From Bowmanella dokdonensis (lineage in GTDB: Bacteria; Pseudomonadota; Gammaproteobacteria; Enterobacterales; Alteromonadaceae): a stretch of 64,000 nt of DNA. A program made the position numbers and the translations under genes. The stretch is from the NCBI RefSeq assembly GCF_017254865.1, contig NZ_JAFKCV010000001.1:1-64000 (forward strand), given 5' to 3'. Shown one piece after another: positions 9,040 through 18,237 of this stretch. The first letter of the stretch is position 1; each line of letters begins with the position of its first letter. The notes below the pieces were generated by a model that did no database searches, was not told where the DNA came from, and was given only the letters and a program-made list of their open reading frames with translations.

Positions 9040-9060
9040 TACAATGTGCGCTTTCGCGCA
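9040..9060 (+). promoter_or_regulatory. Putative -10 and leader hairpin of the kbl-tdh operon
   Basis: TACAAT at 9040-9045 could be a -10. It is followed by a small hairpin TGCGC-TTTC-GCGCA (9047-9060) in what would be the 5' leader, 20 bases before the kbl start. No good -35 is visible at the proper distance. Weak call. Confidence 0.3.
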
Positions 9061-9079
9061 ACAGTTTACGGAGCATTCG

Positions 9080-10276
9080 ATGAATCAGGTTTTTTTCGCA
9101 CACCTGCAGGAGCAGTTGGACGAGGTGCGGGAGCAAGGGCTGTATAAAGGCGAGCGGATAATTACCTCGCAGCAGCAGGCCGATATCAGCATCAGTAGCG
9201 GTGAGCATGTACTGAACTTCTGTGCGAACAATTATCTGGGCCTGGCCAATCATGCGGATTTGATTGAAGCGGCTAAATCCGGATTGGATAGTCATGGTTT
9301 CGGCATGGCGTCGGTGCGTTTCATCTGTGGCACCCAGGACATCCACAAAGAATTGGAACAGAAAATCAGTGGTTTTCTGGGGATGGAAGACACAATTTTA
9401 TACTCTTCCTGCTTTGACGCCAATGCAGGACTGTTTGAAACCCTGCTGGGCGAGGAAGATGCGATCATCTCTGATGCGCTTAATCACGCCAGTATCATAG
9501 ATGGTGTGCGCCTATGCAAGGCCAGGCGATATCGCTATGCCAACAACGATATGGCTGAGTTGGAAAAACAGCTACAGCAGGCACAAGCGGACGGTGCGCG
9601 CTTCAAGCTGATTGCCACCGACGGCGTCTTTTCCATGGACGGTGTGATTGCCAACCTCAAGGCCATCTGTGATCTTGCTGACAAATACGATGCACTTGTG
9701 ATGGTGGATGACTCCCATGCGGTGGGATTTGTCGGCGAACAGGGCAGAGGCAGCCATGAGCACTGTGATGTAATGGGACGGGTGGATATCATCACCGGCA
9801 CGCTGGGCAAGGCCCTGGGAGGGGCTTCCGGCGGCTTTACCTCGGCTAAGCGTGAGGTCATTGAGTGGTTGCGTCAGCGCTCCCGTCCTTATCTTTTTTC
9901 TAATTCTCTGGCGCCAGCCATTGTCAGTGCCTCCATCCGCGTGCTGGATATGCTGGCCGAAGGGGGAGAATTGCGTGACAAGCTGCGTAACAACAGCCGC
10001 TATTTCCGGCAGCGCATGAGTGCTGCAGGATTCAAGCTGGCCGGGGCAGACCATGCCATCATCCCGGTTATGCTCGGCGACGCCAAACTGGCCAGCCAGA
10101 TGGCCGAAAAAATGCTTGAGAAAGGCATCTATGTGGTGGGTTTTTCCTTTCCCGTGGTGCCCAAAGGGCAGGCGCGCATCCGCACACAGATGTCCGCAGC
10201 CCACAGCAAGGATCAGCTAGATCGGGCCATTGACGCCTTTATCGAAACGGGCAAAGAACTGGGGGTGATTGCATGA
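9080..10276 (+). CDS. kbl: 2-amino-3-ketobutyrate CoA ligase (glycine C-acetyltransferase)
   Basis: A 398-residue PLP-dependent enzyme of the alpha-oxoamine synthase family. It cleaves 2-amino-3-ketobutyrate with CoA to glycine and acetyl-CoA, the second step of threonine degradation. Visible signatures: [13 protein letters not shown], the [10 protein letters not shown] cofactor segment and [14 protein letters not shown] with the PLP-binding lysine. Start at 9080 is chosen because ACGGAG lies about six bases upstream and the N-terminus then matches the family; the frame stays open to 9044. It overlaps tdh by four bases (ATGA), the standard kbl-tdh arrangement. Cytoplasmic. Confidence 0.95.
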   Translation: MNQVFFAHLQEQLDEVREQGLYKGERIITSQQQADISISSGEHVLNFCANNYLGLANHADLIEAAKSGLDSHGFGMASVRFICGTQDIHKELEQKISGFLGMEDTILYSSCFDANAGLFETLLGEEDAIISDALNHASIIDGVRLCKARRYRYANNDMAELEKQLQQAQADGARFKLIATDGVFSMDGVIANLKAICDLADKYDALVMVDDSHAVGFVGEQGRGSHEHCDVMGRVDIITGTLGKALGGASGGFTSAKREVIEWLRQRSRPYLFSNSLAPAIVSASIRVLDMLAEGGELRDKLRNNSRYFRQRMSAAGFKLAGADHAIIPVMLGDAKLASQMAEKMLEKGIYVVGFSFPVVPKGQARIRTQMSAAHSKDQLDRAIDAFIETGKELGVIA

Positions 10277-11295
10277 AAGCCTTAGCCAAACTACATGCCA
10301 AGCCAGGGATCTGGATGGCCGATACAGAGCGGCCCGAAGTGGGCCACAATGATCTGTTGATTAAAATCCGCAAGACCGCCATCTGCGGCACGGACATGCA
10401 TATTTATCACTGGGACGAATGGTCACAGAAGACCATTCCCGTGCCTATGGTGGTAGGTCATGAGTATGTGGGCGAAGTGGCGGACATGGGCCAGGAAGTG
10501 ACAGGGTTCAAGGTTGGCGATCGGGTGTCAGGGGAAGGCCATATCACCTGTGGGCACTGTCGCAACTGTCGTGCCGGTCGTCGCCACCTTTGCCGCAATA
10601 CCACTGGCGTTGGCGTAAACCGCCCCGGCGCTTTTGCCGAGTATCTGGTGATTCCGGCGTTCAACGCCTTTAAGATCCCCGACAATATCTCCGATGAGCT
10701 GGCATCCATATTCGATCCCTTCGGCAATGCCGTGCATACGGCCCTGTCCTTCGATCTGGTAGGGGAAGACGTGCTGATTACCGGTGCCGGTCCTATCGGC
10801 ATCATGGCCGCGGCCGTGGCCCGCCATGTTGGCGCACGGCATGTGGTGATCACCGACCTCAACGACTACCGGCTGGATCTGGCCAGGAAAATGGGTGCGA
10901 CCCGCACCGTCAATGTGGGCAAGGAAAATCTCGGCGAGGTCATGAAGGAGCTTGGCATGACGGAAGGTTTCGATGTGGGCCTGGAAATGTCCGGTGTCCC
11001 GGTCGCCTTTCGCGACATGCTGGCCAAGATGAATCATGGCGGCAAGATTGCCATGCTGGGAATTCCCTCTGAGGCGACGGCCATTGACTGGAACCAGGTG
11101 ATCTTCAAGGGGCTGGTGATCAAGGGTATCTATGGCAGGGAAATGTTTGAAACCTGGTACAAGATGGTCAGCCTGTTGCAAAGCGGCCTGGACCTTAGCC
11201 CGATCATTACCCACAGATTTGAGGTGGAGCAGTTCCAGCAGGGCTTTGAGACCATGGCCTCCGGCCAGTCCGGCAAAGTCGTCCTGAGCTGGTAG
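10273..11295 (+). CDS. tdh: L-threonine 3-dehydrogenase
   Basis: A 340-residue zinc-dependent medium-chain dehydrogenase that oxidises L-threonine to 2-amino-3-ketobutyrate with NAD+. The catalytic zinc site is in [15 protein letters not shown] and GHEYVGEV. The structural zinc lobe has four cysteines in [15 protein letters not shown]. The NAD-binding Rossmann motif is [13 protein letters not shown]. Length is that of the E. coli enzyme. Translationally coupled to kbl (four-base overlap); glpE starts three bases after its stop, so kbl-tdh-glpE-glpG may be cotranscribed. Confidence 0.96.
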   Translation: MKALAKLHAKPGIWMADTERPEVGHNDLLIKIRKTAICGTDMHIYHWDEWSQKTIPVPMVVGHEYVGEVADMGQEVTGFKVGDRVSGEGHITCGHCRNCRAGRRHLCRNTTGVGVNRPGAFAEYLVIPAFNAFKIPDNISDELASIFDPFGNAVHTALSFDLVGEDVLITGAGPIGIMAAAVARHVGARHVVITDLNDYRLDLARKMGATRTVNVGKENLGEVMKELGMTEGFDVGLEMSGVPVAFRDMLAKMNHGGKIAMLGIPSEATAIDWNQVIFKGLVIKGIYGREMFETWYKMVSLLQSGLDLSPIITHRFEVEQFQQGFETMASGQSGKVVLSW

Positions 11296-11298
11296 ATA

Positions 11299-11616
11299 AT
11301 GAAACAATTTGAACATATAGATGCCGTGCAGGCTGCCAGCTGGCTCAAAGAAGGAGCCGTAAAGCTGGTGGATATCCGCGACCCCCAGTCTTTCGCCGCC
11401 GGACATATTCAGGATGCGAGGCACCTGAGTAATGAAAATATCACTCAGTTCCTGGCGGAAACAGACAAGAGTACACCTGTCATAGTCTGTTGCTACCACG
11501 GCAACAGCAGCCAGCAAGCTGCCCAGTTCCTGATCCAGCAAGGCTTCGAGCAGGTTTACAGTCTGGACGGTGGATTCGGGCATTGGCGGTTGAGTTTTCC
11601 CTTTGTCAGCGGATGA
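11299..11616 (+). CDS. glpE: Thiosulfate sulfurtransferase GlpE (single-domain rhodanese)
   Basis: A 105-residue cytoplasmic rhodanese. The active loop CCYHGNSS contains the catalytic Cys65, the same position as in E. coli GlpE, and [14 protein letters not shown] is the CH2A-type segment. It transfers sulfane sulfur from thiosulfate to acceptors such as cyanide or thioredoxin. It is followed, with a 14-base overlap, by the rhomboid protease gene, the same pair as glpE-glpG in enterobacteria. There is no glpR or glpD beside it; instead it sits behind the threonine operon. Confidence 0.92.
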   Translation: MKQFEHIDAVQAASWLKEGAVKLVDIRDPQSFAAGHIQDARHLSNENITQFLAETDKSTPVIVCCYHGNSSQQAAQFLIQQGFEQVYSLDGGFGHWRLSFPFVSG

Positions 11617-12463
11617 GCCTGAACAGCGGCTTCTGATCGCGTTTGGTCGGGAGTCTGACGCCAGATTGCTGAGTAGTTATCTCAAGCAGCAAGGTATCGC
11701 TGTGGTTTATCAGCGTCTGACGGGGGAGCATGCCCATGGGCTGGTACTGTTGGATCCTGTTCAGCGTGACGAGGCAAAGGGGCTGATTGCGGCATTTCTA
11801 GATAATCCCAGGGCTCAAAAATATCAGCAGGCCGCCTGGCAACAGGGGGAGTTGGTCAAAATGCAGACTGCAGGGACTGATACCCCCGGAGAGTGGCTGG
11901 CAAGAGCCCGCTCCGCTCCCCTGACCAGTTTGATTTTGATCCTTTGTCTGCTGGTATACGGAGCTAGCCTGCTGGGCTGGTTTATGCCCCTGTTACAGTG
12001 GTTGTCTTTCCAGCCAGTCGCTATTTTGCTGGACAACCAGCAGTGGTGGCGCTTGCTGGGCCCGGCATTCCTGCATTTTTCCGCCCTGCACATCATCTTC
12101 AACCTGCTATGGTGGGGGTTGTTGGGGGGACAGGTGGAGAAACGGCTGGGTACGGTGAATCTGAGCATCATATTTCTACTGACGGCGGTTCTGTCCAACT
12201 ACGGTCAGTTTATTGCCTCCGGCCCCAACTTCGGCGGCTTGTCGGGAGTGGTATACGGGCTGATGGGGTTTGTCTGGTGGTGCGGCTGGCTGCGCCCTCA
12301 ATGGGGGCTGAGCCTGTCCAGGCCCCTGGTTGGTTTTATTCTGGTCTGGCTGGTTTTAGGCTATGCCGATGTGCTCTGGGTCAGCATGGCGAACACTGCC
12401 CATACCATTGGCTTGATTACCGGCTGTTTACTGGCAGTGATATATACCAGGGTGGGTCGTTAG
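11603..12463 (+). CDS. glpG: Rhomboid intramembrane serine protease GlpG
   Basis: About 286 residues. The N-terminal cytoplasmic GlpG domain (about 1-90) precedes six predicted membrane helices. The catalytic dyad is Ser214 in GLSGVVYG and His267 in NTAHTIG. His163 and Asn167 in HIIFNLLWW supply the oxyanion site. Offsets from E. coli (Ser201, His254) are constant at 13. The start is a TTG at 11603 inside glpE; no ATG is available in frame near the family N-terminus, so the exact start is uncertain. It cleaves membrane proteins within the bilayer; substrates here are unknown. Confidence 0.9.
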   Translation: MSADEPEQRLLIAFGRESDARLLSSYLKQQGIAVVYQRLTGEHAHGLVLLDPVQRDEAKGLIAAFLDNPRAQKYQQAAWQQGELVKMQTAGTDTPGEWLARARSAPLTSLILILCLLVYGASLLGWFMPLLQWLSFQPVAILLDNQQWWRLLGPAFLHFSALHIIFNLLWWGLLGGQVEKRLGTVNLSIIFLLTAVLSNYGQFIASGPNFGGLSGVVYGLMGFVWWCGWLRPQWGLSLSRPLVGFILVWLVLGYADVLWVSMANTAHTIGLITGCLLAVIYTRVGR

Positions 12464-12528
12464 CGGGACAATTTTAAGGAAAGCAATTGAATACCAATTT
12501 CTTAGATAAGCCAGTCAGTCCTTCTCTT

Positions 12529-12542
12529 ATACCAATTGGTAT
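12529..12542. repeat. Perfect 14-base palindrome ATACCAATTGGTAT
   Basis: Lies between the convergent glpG and FliL-like genes; its last base is part of the stop codon of the latter. A half copy, ATACCAATT, occurs 38 bases upstream (12491-12499). It is too short and T-poor for a terminator. Similar short palindromes recur in Alteromonadales intergenic regions as I recall; unverified. Confidence 0.5.
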
Positions 12543-12937
12543 TAACCCTGATACAGATATTTGGTAAAAATCACGTCCTTGACCAGCGGGGAACCGGTCT
12601 CCTGCTGCATCAGTTCGCGCAACGTACGCAGCACGTCCTGGCGAATTTCTTCCCGACCGGTCAGTGACTTGACCTTTTCTTCCGGCTGGCGCCCAAAAAT
12701 ATCGATGGTCGTGGCTCTGAGCAAGGGGGCGTGATGCTCGGCAGTTTCCAGATGGTTGGCGTCCTCAAGCATCAGCTCCACCGTCACACGCACGTATCCG
12801 AGGTTTTTGCTGCTTTCACTCAGGTAATTGGTCACGATATCCGGCTCGAGGCCATAGTAAGCATAGGCTCCCATGGCATTCTGGCCGCTCATCATCAGGC
12901 AGATCAGACCTATCCAGCGCCATTTCTTGCTTAACAT
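12542..12937 (-). CDS. FliL-like periplasmic/membrane-anchored protein
   Basis: A 131-residue protein with an N-terminal hydrophobic signal or anchor (about residues 9-24). A FliL-type core follows: YVRVTVELMLED, a central HHAPLLRATTIDIFGRQ and SLTGREEIRQDVLRTLRELM. FliL proteins associate with flagellar stators, but no flagellar gene is nearby and the protein is shorter than typical FliL. It is therefore called FliL-like only. Encoded convergently to glpG and divergently from ubiC. Whether the N-terminus is cleaved after NAMG or stays as a helix is unclear. Confidence 0.65.
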   Translation of the reverse strand: MLSKKWRWIGLICLMMSGQNAMGAYAYYGLEPDIVTNYLSESSKNLGYVRVTVELMLEDANHLETAEHHAPLLRATTIDIFGRQPEEKVKSLTGREEIRQDVLRTLRELMQQETGSPLVKDVIFTKYLYQG

Positions 12938-13033
12938 TATTGTCCTCGCAGACTGATAGAAAAATCACCAGCATTTTATCAGTATTTGGCCAACCCGCTC
13001 CAGTATTTGCTGCATGCAGACCCGGAGGGTATC

Positions 13034-13636
13034 ATGCACACTTTATCGGCCAACCTTCAGAAACCATTGATATTATCTGCCGAATTCCCGCTGTCGCTGG
13101 AAACCGACTGGATTGCGCCACAGTCTATCAGAGTGCCGGACTTTCACCTCAGAAACTGGTTGTTGGACACTGGCTCCCTGACCGAGAGACTGCAGTCCCA
13201 TTGTCGGCAGTTCCGTGTGCAATTGCTCGGACAGGCACCCTTACCCCTGCTTGATAATGAGCGCGAGCAGATGGGCCCGGTGGACTACCTGGTACGTGAA
13301 GTGATCCTCTGGGGAGACGACAGGCCCTGGGTATTCGCCCGCTCATTGCTGCCCAGAGCTTTGTGTGAACAGGATAGGGGGGAATTGTCCAATCTGGGTG
13401 AAAAGCCCCTTGGAAGCATTCTGTTCAATGACGCCCGTTTCGAACGCCAGCCTTTTCAGGTGACCCGCTTGTCAGCGGCCCATCGCCTCCAGAGTGCGCT
13501 TAAACTGCCAGGTACCCAGGTATTGTGGGGGCGACGTTCGGTGTTTCATTATCTGCAGTGGCGCATGATGGTGGCCGAGGTATTTCTTCCGCAATGTCCG
13601 GCTTACAAACAAATGGGAGCGCCCCATGCCGGATAA
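13034..13636 (+). CDS. ubiC: Chorismate lyase (chorismate pyruvate-lyase)
   Basis: About 200 residues. Converts chorismate to 4-hydroxybenzoate and pyruvate, the first committed step of ubiquinone synthesis. Recognisable family blocks: the central [23 protein letters not shown], split here as YLVREVILW and PWVFARS, then [19 protein letters not shown] and a C-terminal [10 protein letters not shown] with the active-site glutamate. Start at 13034 is set by GGAGGG four bases upstream; a TTG at 12986 lacks a ribosome site. Its 3' end overlaps ubiA by 11 bases, so the two are coupled. Confidence 0.9.
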   Translation: MHTLSANLQKPLILSAEFPLSLETDWIAPQSIRVPDFHLRNWLLDTGSLTERLQSHCRQFRVQLLGQAPLPLLDNEREQMGPVDYLVREVILWGDDRPWVFARSLLPRALCEQDRGELSNLGEKPLGSILFNDARFERQPFQVTRLSAAHRLQSALKLPGTQVLWGRRSVFHYLQWRMMVAEVFLPQCPAYKQMGAPHAG

Positions 13637-14486
13637 GGCCACCTGGATCGCCTATGCCAGGCTGATGCGCATGGACAAGCCCGTGGGGATCTACTTGCTT
13701 CTCTGGCCGACAATCTGGGCTTTGTGGCTGGCCAACATGGGCACGCCGGACAGTAAACTCCTGCTGGTGTTCTGTCTGGGGGTCTTCCTGATGCGTTCGG
13801 CAGGCTGTGTAATCAATGACTATGCTGACCGGCATTTTGACGGTGAAGTCAAACGAACCTCCACACGTCCCCTGGTCAGTGGCCAGGTTTCTGAGCGCCA
13901 GGCCCTGGGCCTGTTCAGTATACTGGTATTGCTGGCGTTTGCCCTGGTGTTGCTGCTCAACTGGCAGACTGTCGTGCTGTCGTTTGGTGCGCTGGCTCTG
14001 GCAGCCAGCTATCCATTTATGAAGCGTTTTACCTATCTGCCGCAGTTTGTTCTCGGGGCGGCCTTCAGTTGGGGGATTCCCATGGCCTTTATGGCCAGTA
14101 ACCAAACCCTGCCATGGTGGGCCTGGGTATTGTATCTGGCAAACCTGCTCTGGACTGTGGCTTATGATACCCAGTACGCTATGGTAGACAGGGATGATGA
14201 TCTGCGTATCGGCATTAAATCGACCGCCATCCTGTTTGGGCGCCATGACAGGCTGATCATCGGTCTTCTGCAGGGCATCTTTCTTCTTCTGATGCTGTGG
14301 CTGGGTCTCCTGCTGTCGCTGGGAACCGCGTTTTATATCGCCTGGTCAGGCGCGCTGATTTTGTCCGGCTACCAGCAATGGCTGATAGCCGGGCGTGAAC
14401 GGGACAGATGCTTTCGTGCCTTTATAAACAACCATTATCTGGGCTTGTTACTGGCCCTCGGCCTTATCATCGATCTGAGCCTCTGA
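13626..14486 (+). CDS. ubiA: 4-hydroxybenzoate octaprenyltransferase
   Basis: A 286-residue polytopic inner-membrane prenyltransferase that joins a polyprenyl chain to 4-hydroxybenzoate, the second ubiquinone step. Both Asp-rich motifs are present: NDYADRHFD in the first half and [13 protein letters not shown] in the second, with about eight or nine hydrophobic helices between and around. Coupled to ubiC upstream. Its 3' end overlaps plsB, on the other strand, by 39 bases, an unusually long convergent overlap. Confidence 0.95.
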   Translation: MPDKATWIAYARLMRMDKPVGIYLLLWPTIWALWLANMGTPDSKLLLVFCLGVFLMRSAGCVINDYADRHFDGEVKRTSTRPLVSGQVSERQALGLFSILVLLAFALVLLLNWQTVVLSFGALALAASYPFMKRFTYLPQFVLGAAFSWGIPMAFMASNQTLPWWAWVLYLANLLWTVAYDTQYAMVDRDDDLRIGIKSTAILFGRHDRLIIGLLQGIFLLLMLWLGLLLSLGTAFYIAWSGALILSGYQQWLIAGRERDRCFRAFINNHYLGLLLALGLIIDLSL

Positions 14487-16925
14487 ATGGTGCAACTGAT
14501 AGAGTTTTTGTGCCACGTCCGCATTGACCAGAGAGACTATCAGCTCTTTTAGGGCGGCACTTTGCACAGTGTGCATCAGGCCGCCTTCCTCGCTGGCTCC
14601 GACCAGATCATTGTCCTTCAGAGCATTGATAAAGCTGGCAAAAACATTCTTATCGTAGAACTCAGGTGCCTGGACACCGTTAATGGCAGACAAGTGCTCT
14701 GCCAGAGCCCGGCTCTGCTTTTCCAGGCTCGCCCTGGCAATGGATTGTTCTTTCTCAAGTACGGTCAAGACGATGGCATATCGCTGCAGCGTTTGTTGCA
14801 CGGTCTGAGCGAGCAATGTCAGGGTCAGATAGGCTGGATCTGTGCGTTGTGCCGGTACTATCTTACGTCCTTGCTGCTGCAGCAGTCCCAGGTCCTTCAT
14901 GGCATGCAGCAGTCTTTCCGTATGAGCGAGGGCCTCTTCACTGTCCATGTAGATAAACAATTCCCGCTTCAGCAATGGATAGATTGCCCCTATACCGTCC
15001 AGTAGCTTTGCTTTTTCTATGCCCTGGCCGGCCTGGACAATCGTGGCGATCAGGCCAGGCAAGGCAAACAAATGAAGAATGTTGTTGCGGTAGTAGGTTT
15101 GGGTGATGGCGCTGTATTCGTCCAGAGAAACGATGCGCCCAAAGGTATCTTCATTGATTCTGAGTTTACCCAGTGAAAGCACATGTTTGAGCAAGGACTC
15201 GCTGTCCTGTTCCGGTGCACTGATCCCCGGACTGAAAGGCTCCCTTTTTAACAGGTCCAACAGATGGGACAAGCTGGAGGCCAGCTCTTTTTCCTCCAGC
15301 GCATGGTTCTGTGCTGCCAGCAGGCACAAAGAAGCCAGGGCCATGCCGTTTACCGCGGCAGACTGATTGATGCGGCACATAACCTGATTGGCCAGATGGT
15401 TAACCGTGGGCGTCAGCCAGGACGGTTTGCGTTCGGCTTCCTGCTGAATGTCCTTGCGCCACTCAGGCACCTGCCTGTCCAGATAATGGTTGAGGTGAAT
15501 GGGCTCGCCGAAATTCAGATAGCCATGGCCGTAATTTTTCAGTTTCTTGAGCGCAGAGAACAACTGCCAGAAAGATTCCTTCTTCTTGCTGCTGCCTTTC
15601 AGCTCACTCATATAGCTGCCAAGCTCCATCACGTTTTCATAGCCCAGATAAACGGGCACCAGGCTCACCGGACGCCTGACGCCCTTCAGCATGGCCTGGA
15701 GGGTCATTGCCAGCATGCCCGTTTTGGGTGGCAATAATCTACCCGTACGGCTGCGGCCCCCTTCGGGGTAATACTTGACCGGGTAGCCCCGGTTGAATAA
15801 CAACTCCAGGTATTCTTTGAAGACGGCAGTATAGAGTTTGTTGCCCGCAAAGCTGCGACGCAGGAAGAAGGCGCCGCCACGCCTGAAGATGCCGCCCACG
15901 GGCCAGAAATTAAGATTGATGCCGGCGGCAATATGGGGAGTGGCCAAGCCTTCGTGATAGATAACATACGTCAGCAACAGATAGTCCATATGGCTGCGGT
16001 GGCAGGGGACATAGATAATCTCATGGCCATTTTGCGCCAGCTCACGGATTCTGGCAGCATTCTTGACCTCAATGCCGTTGTAGATCTTGTTCCAGACCCG
16101 GGTCAGCAGCCTGTCGGCAAAGCGAATCACCCCCTCCCGGTAATCAGCGGCGATTTCCTCAAGATACTCCTGAGCACGGCGGCGGGCCTGTTCCTGGCTG
16201 AGCTTCCTGTCCTTCTGCTCCTCGGTAATGGCCAGCTTAACGGCCTTGGCACCCAATATGGCATTTTGCAGCTGTTGCCGATCAATAGCCTGAGGCCCCG
16301 TCATTGCTTGCTGTCTTCGATAAAAGTGAGTCCTTGCTACACGAATCAGCTTATGGGCGATTATCTCATCACTGCCCCGTTCCTGGACCATTCGCTGGGA
16401 GGACACTGCCCGGCTGAAATAAACAAAATTGTCGCGCCCAAGAAACAACACAATAAATAGCTTGCGCAGCCAACTTGGAGAAGCCCGGTCCGCCAGCAAA
16501 TCTGACCAGCCTGGCTTGGACTTTTCTGGTGCCCGTCCCCAGAACACGGACACGGGCAGCATTTGCAAATCCATCTCGGGATTTTCCCGCTGGATCCTGA
16601 GAATCTCTATAAAATTGTCAGCCACTGCGGTACTGCGAACCTTGCGGCTGAACAGGCCCTGGGGTTGCTCCAGACTGAGATTCGCCGGGTAGGTATGTCC
16701 GGCAAGGTGAATATCCCGCATAGGATCTGGGAGCCCCAGTTGTCCGGCAGCCTGCTGCAAGGCGATCAGGTCTGTGGCGGAGTGAGTGTGCAGCAGGTAA
16801 ATAACGGGTTTTTCCCGGTCCAGGCCGAGCTCCTGATGGATATCCATTGGGATAGGCTTGGTCTTGACCAATAATCTGGTGGGGTATTTGATCAGGGTCA
16901 GCAACAACGAATGCAGCCAGTGCAT
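14448..16925 (-). CDS. plsB: Glycerol-3-phosphate 1-O-acyltransferase PlsB
   Basis: An 825-residue inner-membrane enzyme that acylates glycerol-3-phosphate with acyl-ACP or acyl-CoA, the first step of phospholipid synthesis. Acyltransferase block I is HRSHMD (His309, Asp314). Block II is [15 protein letters not shown], block [22 protein letters not shown], and block [14 protein letters not shown]. Length matches E. coli PlsB. The start is preceded by GGAGG on the minus strand. Divergent from lexA and convergent with ubiA, the enterobacterial ubiC-ubiA-plsB-lexA order but without dgkA. Confidence 0.96.
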   Translation of the reverse strand: MHWLHSLLLTLIKYPTRLLVKTKPIPMDIHQELGLDREKPVIYLLHTHSATDLIALQQAAGQLGLPDPMRDIHLAGHTYPANLSLEQPQGLFSRKVRSTAVADNFIEILRIQRENPEMDLQMLPVSVFWGRAPEKSKPGWSDLLADRASPSWLRKLFIVLFLGRDNFVYFSRAVSSQRMVQERGSDEIIAHKLIRVARTHFYRRQQAMTGPQAIDRQQLQNAILGAKAVKLAITEEQKDRKLSQEQARRRAQEYLEEIAADYREGVIRFADRLLTRVWNKIYNGIEVKNAARIRELAQNGHEIIYVPCHRSHMDYLLLTYVIYHEGLATPHIAAGINLNFWPVGGIFRRGGAFFLRRSFAGNKLYTAVFKEYLELLFNRGYPVKYYPEGGRSRTGRLLPPKTGMLAMTLQAMLKGVRRPVSLVPVYLGYENVMELGSYMSELKGSSKKKESFWQLFSALKKLKNYGHGYLNFGEPIHLNHYLDRQVPEWRKDIQQEAERKPSWLTPTVNHLANQVMCRINQSAAVNGMALASLCLLAAQNHALEEKELASSLSHLLDLLKREPFSPGISAPEQDSESLLKHVLSLGKLRINEDTFGRIVSLDEYSAITQTYYRNNILHLFALPGLIATIVQAGQGIEKAKLLDGIGAIYPLLKRELFIYMDSEEALAHTERLLHAMKDLGLLQQQGRKIVPAQRTDPAYLTLTLLAQTVQQTLQRYAIVLTVLEKEQSIARASLEKQSRALAEHLSAINGVQAPEFYDKNVFASFINALKDNDLVGASEEGGLMHTVQSAALKELIVSLVNADVAQKLYQLHHSEAQIDDKAEGQ

Positions 16926-17054
16926 GCAGAGAATTCCTCCGGCAGAGTTCAGATATTAAGGTAAACGCACCCGTAAAAAGTGGGCGAAGCATAGCATGCC
17001 AGGGGATATTTTTCTCAAATCCGGCCGTTCGGCGCGGGGGTGGCACTATCAGGG

Positions 17055-17082
17055 TTGCGATTCCCAGATAACTGGATATACT
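17055..17082 (+). promoter_or_regulatory. lexA promoter
   Basis: TTGCGA (17055-17060) and TATACT (17077-17082) are separated by 16 bases. The -10 lies inside the first LexA box, so repressor binding would block RNA polymerase directly. The expected start of transcription is near 17089, giving a leader of about 23 bases. Confidence 0.6.
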
Positions 17083-17087
17083 GACAG
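17072..17087 (+). promoter_or_regulatory. LexA (SOS) box 1
   Basis: CTGGATATACTGACAG fits the CTG-N10-CAG rule of the gammaproteobacterial SOS operator (consensus CTGTATATATATACAG) and covers the -10 of the lexA promoter. Autoregulation of lexA through such boxes is established in E. coli. Confidence 0.85.
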
Positions 17088-17092
17088 TAAAA

Positions 17093-17108
17093 CTGTATGG
17101 AAAGACAG
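17093..17108 (+). promoter_or_regulatory. LexA (SOS) box 2
   Basis: CTGTATGGAAAGACAG is a second CTG-N10-CAG site, its start 21 bases after that of box 1 (two helical turns, same face). It ends three bases before the lexA ATG, overlapping the ribosome-binding region. The tandem arrangement mirrors the two operators of E. coli lexA. The core is less AT-alternating than the consensus, so affinity is likely lower. Confidence 0.7.
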
Positions 17109-17111
17109 GTT

Positions 17112-17738
17112 ATGCGCCCACTGACTCCCCGCCAAGAAGAAGTTTTACAACTGATAAAAGACACCATGTGCGATACGGGTATGCCGCCAACCCGGGCGGA
17201 AATTGCCAAGCGCCTGGGCTTTCGCTCCGCCAATGCTGCAGAGGAACACCTGAAGGCACTGGCCCGAAAAGGCGTGATCGACATACTGCCCGGTACCTCC
17301 CGTGGCATCAAACTCAATATTCCCCTCGAAGAGCAACAGGAGGAAGAAGGCCTGCCACTGATTGGCCGCGTGGCGGCCGGCGAACCTATCCTGGCTCAGC
17401 AGCATATTGAATCCCATTACAAGATTGATCCTAACCTGTTCCGGCCCAGGGCAGACTTCCTGCTGCGGGTGAACGGCATGAGTATGAAGGATATCGGTAT
17501 TCTGGATGGTGACTTACTGGCTGTGCATCGCACATTGGATGTCAAGAATGGCCAGGTGGTGGTAGCCCGGGTCGAGGATGATGTGACCGTCAAGCGGATT
17601 GAACGTCGGGGTCGCAGCGAGATCCTGTTGCATGCAGAAAACGAAGAGTTCGCTCCTATCAAAGTGGATCTGGCCACCCAGCCCTTTTCCATTGAAGGCA
17701 TTGCTGTGGGCGTGATCCGCAACGCTGACTGGATGTAA
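17112..17738 (+). CDS. lexA: LexA repressor, SOS regulator
   Basis: A 208-residue transcriptional repressor and self-cleaving protease. The N-terminal winged helix is nearly identical to E. coli over [18 protein letters not shown]. The cleavage bond is Ala89-Gly90 in RVAAGEP. The catalytic dyad is Ser124 (NGMSMKD) and Lys161 (VTVKRIE), both five residues later than in E. coli because of a slightly longer linker. Start at 17112 gives MRPLTPRQ, aligning with the E. coli N-terminus; an ATG at 17097 lies inside box 2 and is unlikely. Controlled by two upstream SOS boxes. Confidence 0.97.
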   Translation: MRPLTPRQEEVLQLIKDTMCDTGMPPTRAEIAKRLGFRSANAAEEHLKALARKGVIDILPGTSRGIKLNIPLEEQQEEEGLPLIGRVAAGEPILAQQHIESHYKIDPNLFRPRADFLLRVNGMSMKDIGILDGDLLAVHRTLDVKNGQVVVARVEDDVTVKRIERRGRSEILLHAENEEFAPIKVDLATQPFSIEGIAVGVIRNADWM

Positions 17739-18237
17739 TTGCCTGAATCGGCCCTAGAGCACAGAATGAGTAGATTATGACCACCTGAGCGAATCTCAGG
17801 CAGCTCCCGAAGGGCGGGGCTGAAATTTCCCCAGACTGTCCCAGACTTTCCAGGATTTAGCACCACTAAATCCGTGAAAAGACCTGGATTGCCTGGAAAA
17901 ATATCAACCTCCGCTGGGGCTCATGATCTAATCCTTCGGTGCTCTAATCCCCTTGCTGCCGGGCCTCCCTCCTTTTTCTTAGAACCAAACTCCAATCAAA
18001 TTAATAAGTTAGCCTGCAGGGCATAGCCAGCAAGGTCTGGTCAATAATTGGTCAGTCAGTTGTTTTTGCTTAAGAAATGTCTGGACGCGCCGGGGTCGAT
18101 TGGGTGATTCTTATACGACCTTAACAAAATAATAACAATAACGTGTCACCATATTCATATCGGATGTCATGTGTTTGCCCGGCCCAACCCCTGGTTGCAG
18201 GCCGGGTCGGTTTCATTTCTGACAGAGGAGACGTCAC
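17739..18237. other. 499-base gap between lexA and the cytochrome oxidase operon
   Basis: No convincing gene. Contains a perfect 8 bp hairpin GGATTTAG-CACCA-CTAAATCC (17853-17873) about 115 bases after lexA, without a T-run, and a C-rich repeat CCCAGACTGTCCCAGACTTTCC just before it. The last 130 bases hold the AT-rich presumed promoter region of the oxidase operon and a strong GC-rich leader hairpin. A dgkA gene, found before lexA in enterobacteria, is not here. Confidence 0.55.
18178..18206 (+). other. Strong hairpin in the presumed 5' leader of the oxidase operon
   Basis: CCCGGCC-CAACC-CCT-GGTTG-CA-GGCCGGG folds into a 12 bp stem with a two-base bulge and a triloop, 32 bases before the coxB start. 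What follows (TCGGTTTCATTTC) is only mildly T-rich, so it is not a canonical terminator. It could stabilise the mRNA, attenuate transcription or bind a protein. Confidence 0.5.

Noticed and set aside
10528-11583. 351-codon open frame on the minus strand opposite tdh and glpE
   Set aside because: Spans two real genes in antisense, without ribosome site or family similarity.
17417-17866. 149-codon minus-strand frame extending past the lexA 3' end
   Set aside because: Mostly antisense to lexA; the free part has no start signal or resemblance.
18078-18125. 15-codon frame upstream of coxB
   Set aside because: No proper Shine-Dalgarno sequence and too short to judge; probably chance.
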